A DNA stretch of 64,000 nt from Dyadobacter subterraneus (GCF_015221875.1 NZ_JACYGY010000001.1:3078501-3142500), one strand, 5' to 3'; shown: positions 26,917 to 35,868, counted from the first letter of the stretch. Numbers and translations: made by a program. The notes: generated from the sequence alone by a model not told the origin.

Positions 26917-27792
26917 TTGAATCAGTTAACCGACTTTCCCGGGCAAATTTTAAATTTTCTCATTTCTTTGCCCACAGAATCTGTGGTAACTGAGCGTTTG
27001 GGCGCTTTTACATCACTAGAAATCAAGCATTCCGGGAATACCCTGATTCTTGTCCTGATTGAACTGGATGTTTGGTTGACCATTAAAAATAAGAAGGAGG
27101 AGATAATCGGTTTGTTGAATAGACTGACATCAAAACGCAACCAAAAAATAAGCTGCGTTATTTTGTGGGAAGATGTTTGGTATCAAAAAAATGAAATCGT
27201 CCAATCCAGATTAAATGCTATTTTAGGAATATCTGAAAGAATTCCCGGCAGGGTTACGCAGGTCAGAAAACTGGACAAACCTACTGCCAATGATTTTTTG
27301 GACAAAAACCATTTGCAGGGATCTGCAACTTCCAGGATACGTTACGGTCTATTTTTACCAAAACGCTATTTTCGGGTGCTGAATCCTGACTATCAAATTG
27401 ATACAGGAATAGAAGAATTACTAGTTGCGGTTGCAACGTTTAGTCACCCTCGTACTTTTGAGAAGCAAGGAAAACCTTTTCGTTCTTATGAATTAATCCG
27501 GTTTGCAAATCTGAGAAATACGACCGTAGTTGGAGGGTTTGATAAACTTATCCGTGCGTTTACCGATCATTACGAACCGGGTGATATAATGACTTACGCA
27601 GATCTCGAATGGTCGGATGGGGCCAGTTACCGGCGACTGGGATTTGAAGAAATATCAGACAAAGATCCGGTCAGTTTCTGGATCGATCCTTTCATCAACA
27701 TGAGGTATAGTGAAAACAGAAAACCTGAAATTGACGGATTAATTGAGATTTATAATGCCGGAAGTCGTAAATTTGTTAAAACATTTCAGTAA
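26917..27792 (+). CDS. Uncharacterised protein, possible Mom/GNAT-like fold, TTG start
   Basis: A 291-aa frame without an early ATG. A stop lies directly upstream (26914), so TTG at 26917 is the best start. The second half reads ANDFLDKNHLQGSATSRIRY, VAVATFSHPR, SYELIRFANLRNTTVVGGFD and DIMTYADLEWSDGASYRRLG, a pattern seen in phage-type proteins related to the Mom DNA-modification acetyltransferase fold. I offer that assignment with low certainty. The N-terminal third (residues 1-110) is not recognised. It lies 5 bp before miaA and is surely co-transcribed with it, so a nucleic-acid-related role is plausible. Confidence 0.6.
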   Translation: MNQLTDFPGQILNFLISLPTESVVTERLGAFTSLEIKHSGNTLILVLIELDVWLTIKNKKEEIIGLLNRLTSKRNQKISCVILWEDVWYQKNEIVQSRLNAILGISERIPGRVTQVRKLDKPTANDFLDKNHLQGSATSRIRYGLFLPKRYFRVLNPDYQIDTGIEELLVAVATFSHPRTFEKQGKPFRSYELIRFANLRNTTVVGGFDKLIRAFTDHYEPGDIMTYADLEWSDGASYRRLGFEEISDKDPVSFWIDPFINMRYSENRKPEIDGLIEIYNAGSRKFVKTFQ

Positions 27793-27797
27793 GTTAA

Positions 27798-28772
27798 TTG
27801 TCAGATTATTCCACTAAATCCAGTCTTTTGAATCCCTTATTAATCATTTTAGGTCCAACCGCTTCCGGCAAAACACACTGGGCTAATCAGGTTGCGGCGC
27901 GAATGAATGGTGAAATTTTAAGTGTGGATTCCCGCCAGGTTTATCGCGGAATGAATGTTGGGACCGGGAAAGATCTGGATGAATATATAGTGGATGGTCG
28001 TAAAATTCCTTACCATCTGATCGATATTCTGGATGCGGGAGAGAAATATAATGTAAACCTTTTTCAAAAGGATTTTCAAACTTCGTTTCATGATATTTCA
28101 AGTAGAGGCATGGTTCCGGTAGCTTGTGGGGGAACGGGATTTTATTTTTATGCTTTGTTGAAAGGACATTCTTATACCGACATTCCGGTTGACGAAAAAC
28201 TTCGGCAAAAGCTTGAAGAAAATTCTAACGAGGATTTGCTTGTCGTGTTTAATAATCTTCCAAGCTCCTATCAAAATCTGGCAGATACTTCCACCCGGAA
28301 ACGGCTGATACGTGCGATAGAGATTTCAACTTTTTTGCAACAAAACCCTGAAAAGGAAATTTTGTTGCAAACCGATTTAGCTGACATTTATAATCCCATC
28401 ATTTTCGGACTTGATCCGCCGGCAGAAATCCGGCGCGAACGTATTAGCCGCAGACTGGATTTTAGATTGAAAAACGGACTTATTGAAGAAGTCGAATCAC
28501 TTCTGAAATCAGGAATCAACGCAGAAGACCTGATTTATTATGGCCTGGAATATAAATTTGTAACCCAGTATTTGACGGGAATTTTAAGCTATAATGAAAT
28601 GCACACACGTCTCGAAACTGAAATTCACCGTTTTGCCAAACGCCAGATGACATTTTTCCGAAAGATGGAGAAGGATGGAATTTTGATCAACTGGCTTGAT
28701 TACAATAATACGGAGGAAGAAAATATTAAGCGAATTATTACGTCCTACAATTCGTTTATTCAAAACATTTAA
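27798..28772 (+). CDS. miaA: tRNA dimethylallyltransferase MiaA, TTG start
   Basis: This 324-aa protein transfers a dimethylallyl group to A37 of tRNAs that read UNN codons. The P-loop GPTASGKT is at 19-26, and SVDSRQVYRGMNVGTGK holds the conserved Asp and substrate contacts. VACGGTGFYFYALLKG and RLIRAIEI follow as expected. The frame begins with TTG 5 bp after the previous stop, and no ATG precedes the P-loop, so both neighbouring genes use TTG. The length matches the family. Confidence 0.93.
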   Translation: MSDYSTKSSLLNPLLIILGPTASGKTHWANQVAARMNGEILSVDSRQVYRGMNVGTGKDLDEYIVDGRKIPYHLIDILDAGEKYNVNLFQKDFQTSFHDISSRGMVPVACGGTGFYFYALLKGHSYTDIPVDEKLRQKLEENSNEDLLVVFNNLPSSYQNLADTSTRKRLIRAIEISTFLQQNPEKEILLQTDLADIYNPIIFGLDPPAEIRRERISRRLDFRLKNGLIEEVESLLKSGINAEDLIYYGLEYKFVTQYLTGILSYNEMHTRLETEIHRFAKRQMTFFRKMEKDGILINWLDYNNTEEENIKRIITSYNSFIQNI

Positions 28773-28808
28773 CTAAAACCAGCATTTGAAAATTATAAGT
28801 TTGACGTT

Positions 28809-29264
28809 ATGAATAAGAAGCTAAGCAGTGTTCTGCTTTTATTTGTTTTAAGTGTTACCGATGCGTATTTACTCGCCCATCCCAACTTGATCGGTAAACT
28901 TGGGGTATTAATTTACAAACACAGTTACATCAAAACTTTTCCACGTGCGCTGGGGACTGTGCTTCTGGTTGTTGGTTTTTCAGTATTGATTTCAGAAGGA
29001 TTATTTCGTTTCGTTGATAAGAAAAAAGCAGCCATCGGCTATATCGCATTATTGCTGATCAGCGCGTTCTGGTTTGTATATGTCTATTCAATGTTCTCAT
29101 CTTTTGCATACCGGATTACAGGAAAATCATTCATTTATGGTGCACATTTACTGCCGGTTATACTGACGGGTTTGTTTGGCAGATACTTAGTAAAATCACA
29201 AATGAGACCAGCAATAAATTCGAATCCGGTCGGTATTGAAGAAACAAAAAATGGTGTTTCCTAA
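28809..29264 (+). CDS. Hypothetical four-helix membrane protein, 151 aa
   Basis: Four hydrophobic segments can be seen at about residues 5-30, 45-68, 75-100 and 110-135 (for example ALGTVLLVVGFSVLISEGLF and AIGYIALLLISAFWFVYVYS). The protein ends in a polar tail. It follows miaA by 36 bp and may be co-transcribed. I do not recognise the family. Confidence 0.65.
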   Translation: MNKKLSSVLLLFVLSVTDAYLLAHPNLIGKLGVLIYKHSYIKTFPRALGTVLLVVGFSVLISEGLFRFVDKKKAAIGYIALLLISAFWFVYVYSMFSSFAYRITGKSFIYGAHLLPVILTGLFGRYLVKSQMRPAINSNPVGIEETKNGVS

Positions 29265-29287
29265 GTATTAAAGGCGCTTTAATACTT
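29263..29287 (+). terminator. Terminator overlapping the stop codon
   Basis: An 11-bp stem AAGTATTAAAG/CTTTAATACTT with 3-nt loop GCG overlaps the TAA of the preceding gene and is followed by TT. The remaining 29288-29592 is AT-rich leader DNA of gltA with no gene seen. Confidence 0.7.
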
Positions 29288-29592
29288 TTGGCATGATAGT
29301 TGTGACTTCCAATCCGATTAATCCATAGAATATTATTATTAATACTTAAAATTATGTAAGATTATAGCCCTGATCTTGAATTTTCACAAATTAAACATTG
29401 ATAATAATAGAAAATACAAGGTTTTTTAAGATATTGCGGCTTGTGTTTTACGGTTAATTAGCAGGTTTTCATAATTTAATCTAAAATTAACATATGGGCT
29501 CAGTAAATAAGAGGTACGGTAGCTCTTTGGGCTATCAACCGTCATCAACATATATATAGTAAACTAACCTTTTAATTTTATTCTTAATTTAT

Positions 29593-30876
29593 ATGTCCGA
29601 AATAGCTGAATTAATCATTGAAGGTAAAAATTACCAGTTCCCAGTAATAGAAGGTAGTGAGAAAGAAAAGGCCATTGATATTGCTAAATTGCGTGACCAG
29701 ACTGGTTACATCACCATAGATGCAGGTTATAAAAATACAGGCGCTACCAAAAGCGCTATTACTTTTTTGGATGGGGAAGAAGGGATATTAAACTACCGTG
29801 GATATTCGATTGAGGAACTGGCAGAAAAATCTTCATTTTTAGAAGTTGCCTATCTTTTGATTTACGGCGAGTTGCCAACAGAAGAACAATTTTCAGCTTT
29901 TGAGCACGAAATAACAACGCATACGCTTGTGAACGAAGATATGCGCAAAATTTTTGAAGGCTTCCCGGTAAATGCGCACCCAATGGGTGTCTTGTCTTCA
30001 CTGGTAAGTGCAATGAGCGCATTTTATCCTGAAACGGTTGATTTGGATAGTCCTGAAACGACGGAACTACATATCATTCGTTTGCTTTCAAAATTGCCTA
30101 CAATTGCAACCTGGTCATACAAAAAATCACAAGGACATCCGGTAAATTATCCAAATAATGAACTGGATTATTGCTCCAATTTCCTGAACATGATGTTTTC
30201 TTTGCCGGTTGAAAAATACAAGGTTGATCCTGTGGTTTCTGCTGCATTGAACAAACTTCTTATCCTGCATGCTGATCACGAACAGAACTGTTCAACATCA
30301 ACTGTAAGACTGGTGGGTTCATCTCATGCCAATATTTATTCATCAATCTCTTCTGGTATCAGTGCTCTTTGGGGACCGCTTCACGGTGGTGCAAACCAGG
30401 AAGTTATTGAAATGCTTGAAGCGATCAAAAATGATGGTGGAGACGTTCAGAAATACGTGGATATGGCAAAAGACAAATCAAGCGGATTCCGTTTGTTTGG
30501 ATTTGGTCACCGTGTTTATAAAAACTTTGATCCTCGTGCGCGTATCATCAAAAAAGCAGCTGACGATGTTTTAAACAAATTGGGAATCAGTGATCCTGTA
30601 TTGGAAATTGCTCAAAAACTTGAAAAAGCGGCTTTGGAAGATGAATATTTCGTATCACGTAAATTGTATCCAAACGTAGATTTCTACTCAGGAATTATTT
30701 ACCGTGCACTTGGTATTCCTACCAACATGTTCACAGTAATGTTTGCTATTGGCCGTCTGCCAGGCTGGATCGCTCAGTGGAAAGAAATGCGTGCAAACAA
30801 AGAACCAATCGGACGTCCGCGTCAGGTTTACGTTGGTGCTCCAAAACGTGCTTACGTAGAAAGAAGCGAAAGATAA
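29593..30876 (+). CDS. gltA: Citrate synthase
   Basis: This 427-aa type II citrate synthase condenses oxaloacetate and acetyl-CoA at the entry to the TCA cycle. Visible landmarks are YRGYSIEELAEKSSFLEVAY, the catalytic His in LHGGANQEVIEML, FGHRVYKNFDPRA, and the catalytic Asp region PNVDFYSGIIYRALGIP. The N-terminal beta-domain typical of the bacterial hexameric type is present. Length and ending are normal. A 300-bp non-coding leader precedes it, suggesting a distinct promoter. Confidence 0.96.
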   Translation: MSEIAELIIEGKNYQFPVIEGSEKEKAIDIAKLRDQTGYITIDAGYKNTGATKSAITFLDGEEGILNYRGYSIEELAEKSSFLEVAYLLIYGELPTEEQFSAFEHEITTHTLVNEDMRKIFEGFPVNAHPMGVLSSLVSAMSAFYPETVDLDSPETTELHIIRLLSKLPTIATWSYKKSQGHPVNYPNNELDYCSNFLNMMFSLPVEKYKVDPVVSAALNKLLILHADHEQNCSTSTVRLVGSSHANIYSSISSGISALWGPLHGGANQEVIEMLEAIKNDGGDVQKYVDMAKDKSSGFRLFGFGHRVYKNFDPRARIIKKAADDVLNKLGISDPVLEIAQKLEKAALEDEYFVSRKLYPNVDFYSGIIYRALGIPTNMFTVMFAIGRLPGWIAQWKEMRANKEPIGRPRQVYVGAPKRAYVERSER

Positions 30877-30941
30877 ATTTTTTAGCTGTTGGCTCTTAAC
30901 GATTAGGCGTTAGTGTGGCAGTTAGATATTAATTATAGAAT

Positions 30942-30991
30942 AAAAAAGACTGACAGATTATTCAATTAGAACTTTTCTGTCAGTCTTTTTT
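30942..30991. terminator. Bidirectional terminator
   Basis: A 16-bp stem AAAAAAGACTGACAGA with its complement (30942-30957/30976-30991) lies between the convergent gltA and pdxH. A further inverted pair, TTAGGCGTTAG at 30903 and CTAACGCCTAA at 31019, brackets it. Confidence 0.85.
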
Positions 30992-31045
30992 ACATTTATA
31001 ATTTTCGAATTTCCATTGCTAACGCCTAAACGCTAACGGCTAAGT

Positions 31046-31684
31046 TTATGGCGACAGGCGCTCGGTTATCCAAACACCATCTTTCAAAACATAAGCCAAA
31101 CGATCGTGCAAACGACTTGGTCTTCCCTGCCAGAATTCTATATAATCCGGAATGACACGATAGCCTCCCCAATGTGGCGGGCGTGGTACCGTTATTCCTT
31201 CAAATTTTTCTTCATACGATTTCTGTTTTTCTTCAAGAAATTCACGGTTTTCAATTACTTCGCTTTGATGCGAAACCCAGGCTCCGATCTGACTGCCTCT
31301 TGGGCGGATTGCAAAATAATCGTCTGAATCTTTTTCTGATGTTTTTTCAATCTTTCCTTCAATCCTGACCTGGCGTTCCAGTTCTTTCCAAAAGAACGTA
31401 AGTGCTACCTGGGGATTGGCTGCGATTTCATGACCTTTTTTACTTTCATAATTGGTATAGAAAGAAAAACCGGTTTCATCCACACCTTTCAAAAGAACAA
31501 TTCTTCCCGTTGGCCGTCCGTTATCAACTGTACTTAAAAGCATTGCATTTGATTCGGAAAGTCCTGATTTTAAGACTTCATCGAACCATTTATTAAATTG
31601 ATTTAACGGGTTGGCATCCAATTCTGATTCGTGTAAACCATTCTGGCTGTAATCCGACCGTATATTTGCTATTTTCTGGTTCAT
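31046..31684 (-). CDS. pdxH: Pyridoxamine 5'-phosphate oxidase
   Basis: This 212-aa FMN enzyme oxidises pyridoxine/pyridoxamine 5'-phosphate to PLP. Typical motifs are NAMLLSTVDNGRPTGRIVLL, FYTNYESKKG, ALTFFWKELERQVRIEG, GSQIGAWVSHQS and the C-terminal EFWQGRPSRLHDRLAY, which matches the family signature for FMN and substrate binding. The frame is open from 31726, but MNQKIANIRSDY at 31684 gives the normal family length. It is monocistronic and divergent from the DUF349 gene. Confidence 0.95.
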   Translation of the reverse strand: MNQKIANIRSDYSQNGLHESELDANPLNQFNKWFDEVLKSGLSESNAMLLSTVDNGRPTGRIVLLKGVDETGFSFYTNYESKKGHEIAANPQVALTFFWKELERQVRIEGKIEKTSEKDSDDYFAIRPRGSQIGAWVSHQSEVIENREFLEEKQKSYEEKFEGITVPRPPHWGGYRVIPDYIEFWQGRPSRLHDRLAYVLKDGVWITERLSP

Positions 31685-31743
31685 TGTTTGGTAATATATC
31701 AATGTTAGGAGCCCAAAATTAGCCAATTCATAGGAAAGATTGT

Positions 31744-31751
31744 TAGATTTG
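31744..31751 (+). promoter_or_regulatory. -7 element TAGATTTG of the DUF349 gene
   Basis: A TAnnTTTG match lies 39 bp before the ATG at 31791. The upstream in-frame start at 31740 would precede the transcript, so 31791 is preferred. Confidence 0.5.
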
Positions 31752-31790
31752 TATTCTATAAGAGGACGTACTTACGAAACATTAATCACG

Positions 31791-33695
31791 ATGGCACAAG
31801 AACAACACGAAGGGGTCGAAAGCAATGCGCAGGAAGACCTGACACAAAAAACGATTGATACCCTGGAAATTGATCTTAACAATGAATTGACGGAAGAACT
31901 GGAAGAAGAAGCGCCAGATGTAGATTATAGCCAATTGTCTAAGGAACAACTTGTTAATTTGTTGGAAAACGAGTTATCCTTGATTAATAGCGAAGGAGTG
32001 AAGCCGGCGTCTCTTAAAAAGGCTGAAGCTTTGGCTCGTGAAATCCGTCCTGTTTTAGATCATATCAAGCAAACCGACAGAGAAACTGCACTTAAAGTTT
32101 TTATAGCAGACACGGGCAGCGAAGATGGATTCGAATTTAAATATGATGCAGAAACGCAGAAAATAGATGCTCTTAGCCGCGAAATAAGAGGATTGAAAAA
32201 TACTTATTACCAAAGTGTAGAAAAAGAAAAGGAGAAAAATTTCAATGTGAAAACTTCTCTTTTACAACGTCTGCGCACACTTTTGGAAGAAGAAGGAACG
32301 CGGGAAACAGATCCTTCGGGAATGAAATCCAGCTGGGAGGAATTCAAGAAGATTCAGGAAGAATGGAAATCTGCCGGTAATATTGCGTCTCCACACAACG
32401 GTACCCTTTGGGCAACCTATAATGCGTTGATCGACCGCTATTTCAGTAACCGGAATATTTATTTCGAGCTAAAAGAACTGGATCGTCGCCGCAATGCAGA
32501 TCTGAAAGCTGAGTTGTGTAAAAAAGTAGAAGATCTGGCCAAATCCTTGGAATCCCGTCCAATGTCGAAGGAAATCCTGGCCGAGGCAAACCATATTTTT
32601 GAAGAATACAAACACCTTGGGCCTGCACCAAAAGAAGATCAGGAAAAACTTTGGCAGCGATTTAAATTGGCTTTGGATCAGTTGTACGATGCGCAGCGCG
32701 GACAATTTGCTGAGCAGAAAAAATCCATGCAGGAAAATTATGATCAGAAGCTGAAAATTTATGAAGCTATTGTTCCTTTTACTACCTACAATTCAGGAAG
32801 TATAAAAGAGTGGAATGCAAAAACCAAAGAGGTAATGGCGTTCCAGGATCAGTGGGTGGCTTTAAAAGGAATTATGCCTCGTGAAGAAGGTAAAGAGCTT
32901 AGCAAAAAATTCTGGGCTACGCTGAAAACTTTCTTTCATAATAAAGGAGAGTTTTTCCGTCAGCTGGAATCGAAGCGTGAACAGAATCTGGAATTGAAAA
33001 ATCAGCTTTGCGCTGATGCAGAAGCAATTTTAGCGACTGGTGAAGATACTGCTGCCAATACACAGAAAGTTATTGAGCTGCAAAAGAAATGGAAAGCAGT
33101 AGGGCAGGTACCTGAAAAATATAAAGACACGATTTACGATCGTTTCAAGAAAGCTTGTGATTCTTATTTCGATCAGAAGCGCTCGAAAAACAAAGAAGTT
33201 GAAGCCGAGTTTGAAGAAAATCTTCGTCGCAAAACAGATCTGATCGAGCGTATTGAAATTGCTGCTGCTAACAAGGATGAATCATCTCTTGATCTGCTAA
33301 GTGCTTTTAAGAGCGAATGGGCTTCTATCGGCTTCGTACCAAAAAAGGATATGCAGGCAACACAGAAGCGTTATATTGCGGCTGTAAACACGTATGTAAG
33401 CGCAATTGGAAAATTGAGCAGCAAAGAAAAAGAACAGGCTGTGCTGGAAAGCGAAGTTGAACTGGTGCGTGACGGTGAGAGTAGTCGTGGGTTGTTCCGC
33501 AAAGAAAATGATATCAAACGCAGGGTTTCTCAACTTGAAAACGATATTTCTTTATGGCAGAATAATATCGAATTCTTCGCGAAGTCAAAAACTTCTGATC
33601 GTTTGAAAGCGGAATTTGAAAGAAAGATAAGCAGTGCTCAGGCGCAGCTTGAAGAGCTGAAACACCAACTGTCTATAATTCAGGAGGCTATATAA
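31791..33695 (+). CDS. DUF349-repeat protein, 634 aa
   Basis: A long acidic/basic coiled protein with repeated DUF349 units. Each unit contains a W-x(4-7)-G pattern such as EFKKIQEEWKSAGNIASPHN, LWQRFKLALDQLY, FQDQWVALKGIMPREEGKEL, LQKKWKAVGQVPEKYKDTIY and FKSEWASIGFVPKKDMQATQ. The end is a coiled coil (RVSQLENDISLWQNNIEFFA). There is no signal peptide, so it is cytoplasmic. The function of DUF349 is not settled. It is transcribed alone from the -7 element at 31744, with no partner gene. Confidence 0.88.
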   Translation: MAQEQHEGVESNAQEDLTQKTIDTLEIDLNNELTEELEEEAPDVDYSQLSKEQLVNLLENELSLINSEGVKPASLKKAEALAREIRPVLDHIKQTDRETALKVFIADTGSEDGFEFKYDAETQKIDALSREIRGLKNTYYQSVEKEKEKNFNVKTSLLQRLRTLLEEEGTRETDPSGMKSSWEEFKKIQEEWKSAGNIASPHNGTLWATYNALIDRYFSNRNIYFELKELDRRRNADLKAELCKKVEDLAKSLESRPMSKEILAEANHIFEEYKHLGPAPKEDQEKLWQRFKLALDQLYDAQRGQFAEQKKSMQENYDQKLKIYEAIVPFTTYNSGSIKEWNAKTKEVMAFQDQWVALKGIMPREEGKELSKKFWATLKTFFHNKGEFFRQLESKREQNLELKNQLCADAEAILATGEDTAANTQKVIELQKKWKAVGQVPEKYKDTIYDRFKKACDSYFDQKRSKNKEVEAEFEENLRRKTDLIERIEIAAANKDESSLDLLSAFKSEWASIGFVPKKDMQATQKRYIAAVNTYVSAIGKLSSKEKEQAVLESEVELVRDGESSRGLFRKENDIKRRVSQLENDISLWQNNIEFFAKSKTSDRLKAEFERKISSAQAQLEELKHQLSIIQEAI

Positions 33696-33755
33696 AAAGG
33701 CAAAAAAAAGTTAAAAATATTTGCTTCAAAGTGTAGACAGTATTAAAAATTAGTA

Positions 33756-33763
33756 TACTTTTG
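33756..33763 (+). promoter_or_regulatory. -7 element of tRNA-Thr copy 1
   Basis: TACTTTTG fits TAnnTTTG and lies 44 bp before the mature 5' end. The same element with conserved downstream sequence occurs at 34148 before the second copy. Confidence 0.55.
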
Positions 33764-33807
33764 CACCACGATAACGGAATAACAAACGGTGTCGCATTGT
33801 GAAAGAG

Positions 33808-33880
<73 letters not shown>

Positions 33881-33889
33881 CTTAAAAGT

Positions 33890-33921
33890 AAATGACCTGA
33901 CGATTAATTGTCAGGTCATTT
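33890..33921 (+). terminator. Terminator of tRNA-Thr copy 1
   Basis: A 12-bp stem AAATGACCTGAC/GTCAGGTCATTT with an 8-nt loop is followed by T residues, 10 bp after the tRNA. The 33922-34147 stretch that follows shows no gene. Confidence 0.88.
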
Positions 33922-34197
33922 TTGTTATTGACATGTATTTATTTCCTACTAGACATTACCAGAAGAATTTCAAGAATTCATCTATTTGAAGTTTATTATT
34001 TCAAGTTCCGGAATATTTCGGTTTTCTTTTTATTTTGACATAAAAATTTAAATTTCTAACTGACTAAAATTCAGATATATCGATTTTTATTTTGGAAAAC
34101 ATTAAAAAATAAATACCCCAAAACTTGCGTTATATACTGTATTCTTCTACTTTTGCACCATGATAACGGAATAACAAACGGCATCATAAGGAAAGAG

Positions 34198-34270
<73 letters not shown>

Positions 34271-34279
34271 CTTAAAATT

Positions 34280-34312
34280 AAGCACTTATCTTTTTCAGAT
34301 AGGTGCTTTTTT
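34280..34312 (+). terminator. Terminator of tRNA-Thr copy 2, IS target
   Basis: AAGCACTTATC pairs with GATAGGTGCTT (34280-34290/34298-34308, one G-U pair) and runs into a T-tract. The insertion sequence entered at the end of this T-tract and duplicated 8 bp of it. Confidence 0.85.
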
Positions 34313-34313
34313 A
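34306..34313. repeat. Target-site duplication, left copy
   Basis: CTTTTTTA directly precedes the IS left end and equals 35740-35747. Confidence 0.88.
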
Positions 34314-34362
34314 GGATCAGTCCTAAAACTTGAGGGGTAGAAAAAAAAGTAGTTGTTTTGCA

Positions 34363-34734
34363 ATGGATAAAATATTGAACGCATTGCAAGAGTCTTACCA
34401 AGCCCTAGTTCGCTTCCTGTTACCCGAGGGTATCTTGGATTACTTCGAACTTTCTAAAATCGTGGAAGGTCTTACGGGACTGAACATTTATTTAGAAGAA
34501 AAAAACTTACCTCCTACCGAATACAATGATCAAAAACTAGAGTCCAAGGGCTTTTTGCCGGAAGTATACATTCAGGACTTTCCGATTCGTAATCAAAAAG
34601 TTACGCTCTGTATTAAGCGTCGTCGCTGGGAGGTCAAAGCTACTGGCGGGATCATCAGCAGAGATTGGAATTTGGTGCAGCAGGGGACTCGGATGACTAA
34701 AGAGTTCGCTGATTTTTTAAAAGCAATGTATTGA
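34363..34734 (+). CDS. IS transposase N-terminal region protein (ISAon1-type)
   Basis: This 123-aa product (MDKILNALQESYQALVRFLL, EVYIQDFPIRNQKVTLCIKR, ending TKEFADFLKAMY) corresponds to the N-terminal DNA-binding part that ISAon1-type elements encode in a separate frame. The track-extending upstream codons lack an ATG, so the ATG at 34363 is the start. Its last codons lie over a T6A4 run (34713-34722), a plausible recoding site into the downstream frame. Confidence 0.85.
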   Translation: MDKILNALQESYQALVRFLLPEGILDYFELSKIVEGLTGLNIYLEEKNLPPTEYNDQKLESKGFLPEVYIQDFPIRNQKVTLCIKRRRWEVKATGGIISRDWNLVQQGTRMTKEFADFLKAMY

Positions 34735-35713
34735 TAATCATCCTGTAAGTTGTTCTCAGCTAGGCAAATATTTCCATTTAGATGGTAAACAACTTCAAGA
34801 GCAGTACAAAAATCATATCAGCAATTATAAGGATTGGGATCAACGCGAACATGCGGCAGAATGGCTTTTGTACCCTGAAAATGCCGGTCCGTATTTAAGC
34901 ATCGACGAAACGTCACTTTCCAATGGTGAACTATATACAATTGTAACTAATAAGGCCGCAAAGGGCAGAAAAGGTTCTTTGTTAGCAATGGTAAAGGGTA
35001 CGCAAGCGGCATCAGTGATTGAGGTTTTGCGAAAAATACCCAGGCGCATTCGCAGTAAAGTACGTGAAGTAACCTTGGATATGGCCGCCAATATGGGAAT
35101 GATCGTAAGTAGATGTTTCCCGAAAGCATCAAAGGTTATTGACCGTTTTCATGTCCAGAAATTGGCTTATGATGCGGTTCAGGAAGTTAGAATCAAATAC
35201 AGATGGGAGGCATTGGATCAGGAAAATCAAGCTATTGAAGCTGCAAAGCAAGCTAATTTGCCTTATCAACCTGAAATTCTTGGCAATGGTGATACGCTTA
35301 AACAACTATTGGTAAGAAGCCGGTACTTACTTTTCAAGCATTACGACAAGTGGACTGCTTCGCAAATTCAGCGTTCCAGACTGCTGTTTGAGCGTTATCC
35401 ACTTATTAATCAAGCCTACCAGTTAGCAACAGGGTTAGGGACGATTTTCCGGACTGGTAAAACCAAAGAACAAGCCTTCAAGAAGTTGGCACTTTGGTAT
35501 AATATTGTCGAAGATTGCGCGCTTGATTCTTTTAAAACTGTCGGAAGATCTATTCAAACCCACTATTTGGACATCCTAAACTTCTTTAACAACAGAAGTA
35601 CGAATGCTTCTGCTGAATCTTTCAATGCAAAGATCAAGGCATTTAGGGCATCATCCAGAGGTGTTCGGGATATTCCATTCTTCTTATTCAGGCTTACTAA
35701 ACTATATGCTTAA
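34721..35713 (+). CDS. IS transposase catalytic (DDE, ISL3-type) region
   Basis: The open frame runs from 34721 with no ATG before the conserved core: LGKYFHLDGKQLQEQYKNHI, YLSIDETSLSNGELYTIVTN (first catalytic Asp), EVTLDMAANMGMIVSRCFPK (second Asp), VIDRFHVQKLAYDAVQEVR and the C-terminal STNASAESFNAKIKAFR (Glu). All three acidic residues are present. It lies in the +1 frame relative to the first ORF, so a full transposase needs frameshifting near 34713-34722. Otherwise the first usable codon is TTG at 34868, inside the domain. Likely functional through recoding, but a disabling indel cannot be excluded. Confidence 0.75.
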   Translation, partial: KQCIDNHPVSCSQLGKYFHLDGKQLQEQYKNHISNYKDWDQREHAAEWLLYPENAGPYLSIDETSLSNGELYTIVTNKAAKGRKGSLLAMVKGTQAASVIEVLRKIPRRIRSKVREVTLDMAANMGMIVSRCFPKASKVIDRFHVQKLAYDAVQEVRIKYRWEALDQENQAIEAAKQANLPYQPEILGNGDTLKQLLVRSRYLLFKHYDKWTASQIQRSRLLFERYPLINQAYQLATGLGTIFRTGKTKEQAFKKLALWYNIVEDCALDSFKTVGRSIQTHYLDILNFFNNRSTNASAESFNAKIKAFRASSRGVRDIPFFLFRLTKLYA

Positions 35714-35739
35714 CTACCCCCAAGAATTTAGCTTGATCC

Positions 35740-35747
35740 CTTTTTTA
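35740..35747. repeat. Target-site duplication, right copy
   Basis: CTTTTTTA directly follows the IS right end and equals 34306-34313. Confidence 0.88.
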
Positions 35748-35822
35748 TTTGGCGAGACTACTAAATTTTTGTCGGGATTTCGAATGCTCAAAATTCCTGT
35801 GAACCTCAGAAATGATATTTTT

Positions 35823-35868
35823 ATAAGTCATGGATTTTGATTTTACTGAATCAAAATCCATGACTTAT
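35823..35868. repeat. 20-bp perfect inverted repeat
   Basis: ATAAGTCATGGATTTTGATT (35823-35842) pairs perfectly with 35849-35868 around a 6-nt loop. It is a strong hairpin with no upstream gene other than the IS and the interrupted tRNA locus, so it could be a secondary terminator or a REP-like element. The rest of 35748-35971 holds no gene. Confidence 0.7.

Larger units (their letters stand above)
34314..35739 (+). mobile_element. ISL3-family (ISAon1-type) insertion sequence with 8-bp target duplication
   Basis: The element has imperfect terminal inverted repeats of about 26 bp. The left end begins GGATCAGTCCTAAAACTTGA at 34314, and the right end, read inward from 35739, begins GGATCAAGCTAAATTCTTGG. 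It is flanked by an exact 8-bp direct repeat CTTTTTTA at 34306-34313 and 35740-35747. An 8-bp duplication is the rule for the ISL3 family. Two frames encode the N-terminal and DDE parts of the transposase. Confidence 0.92.
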
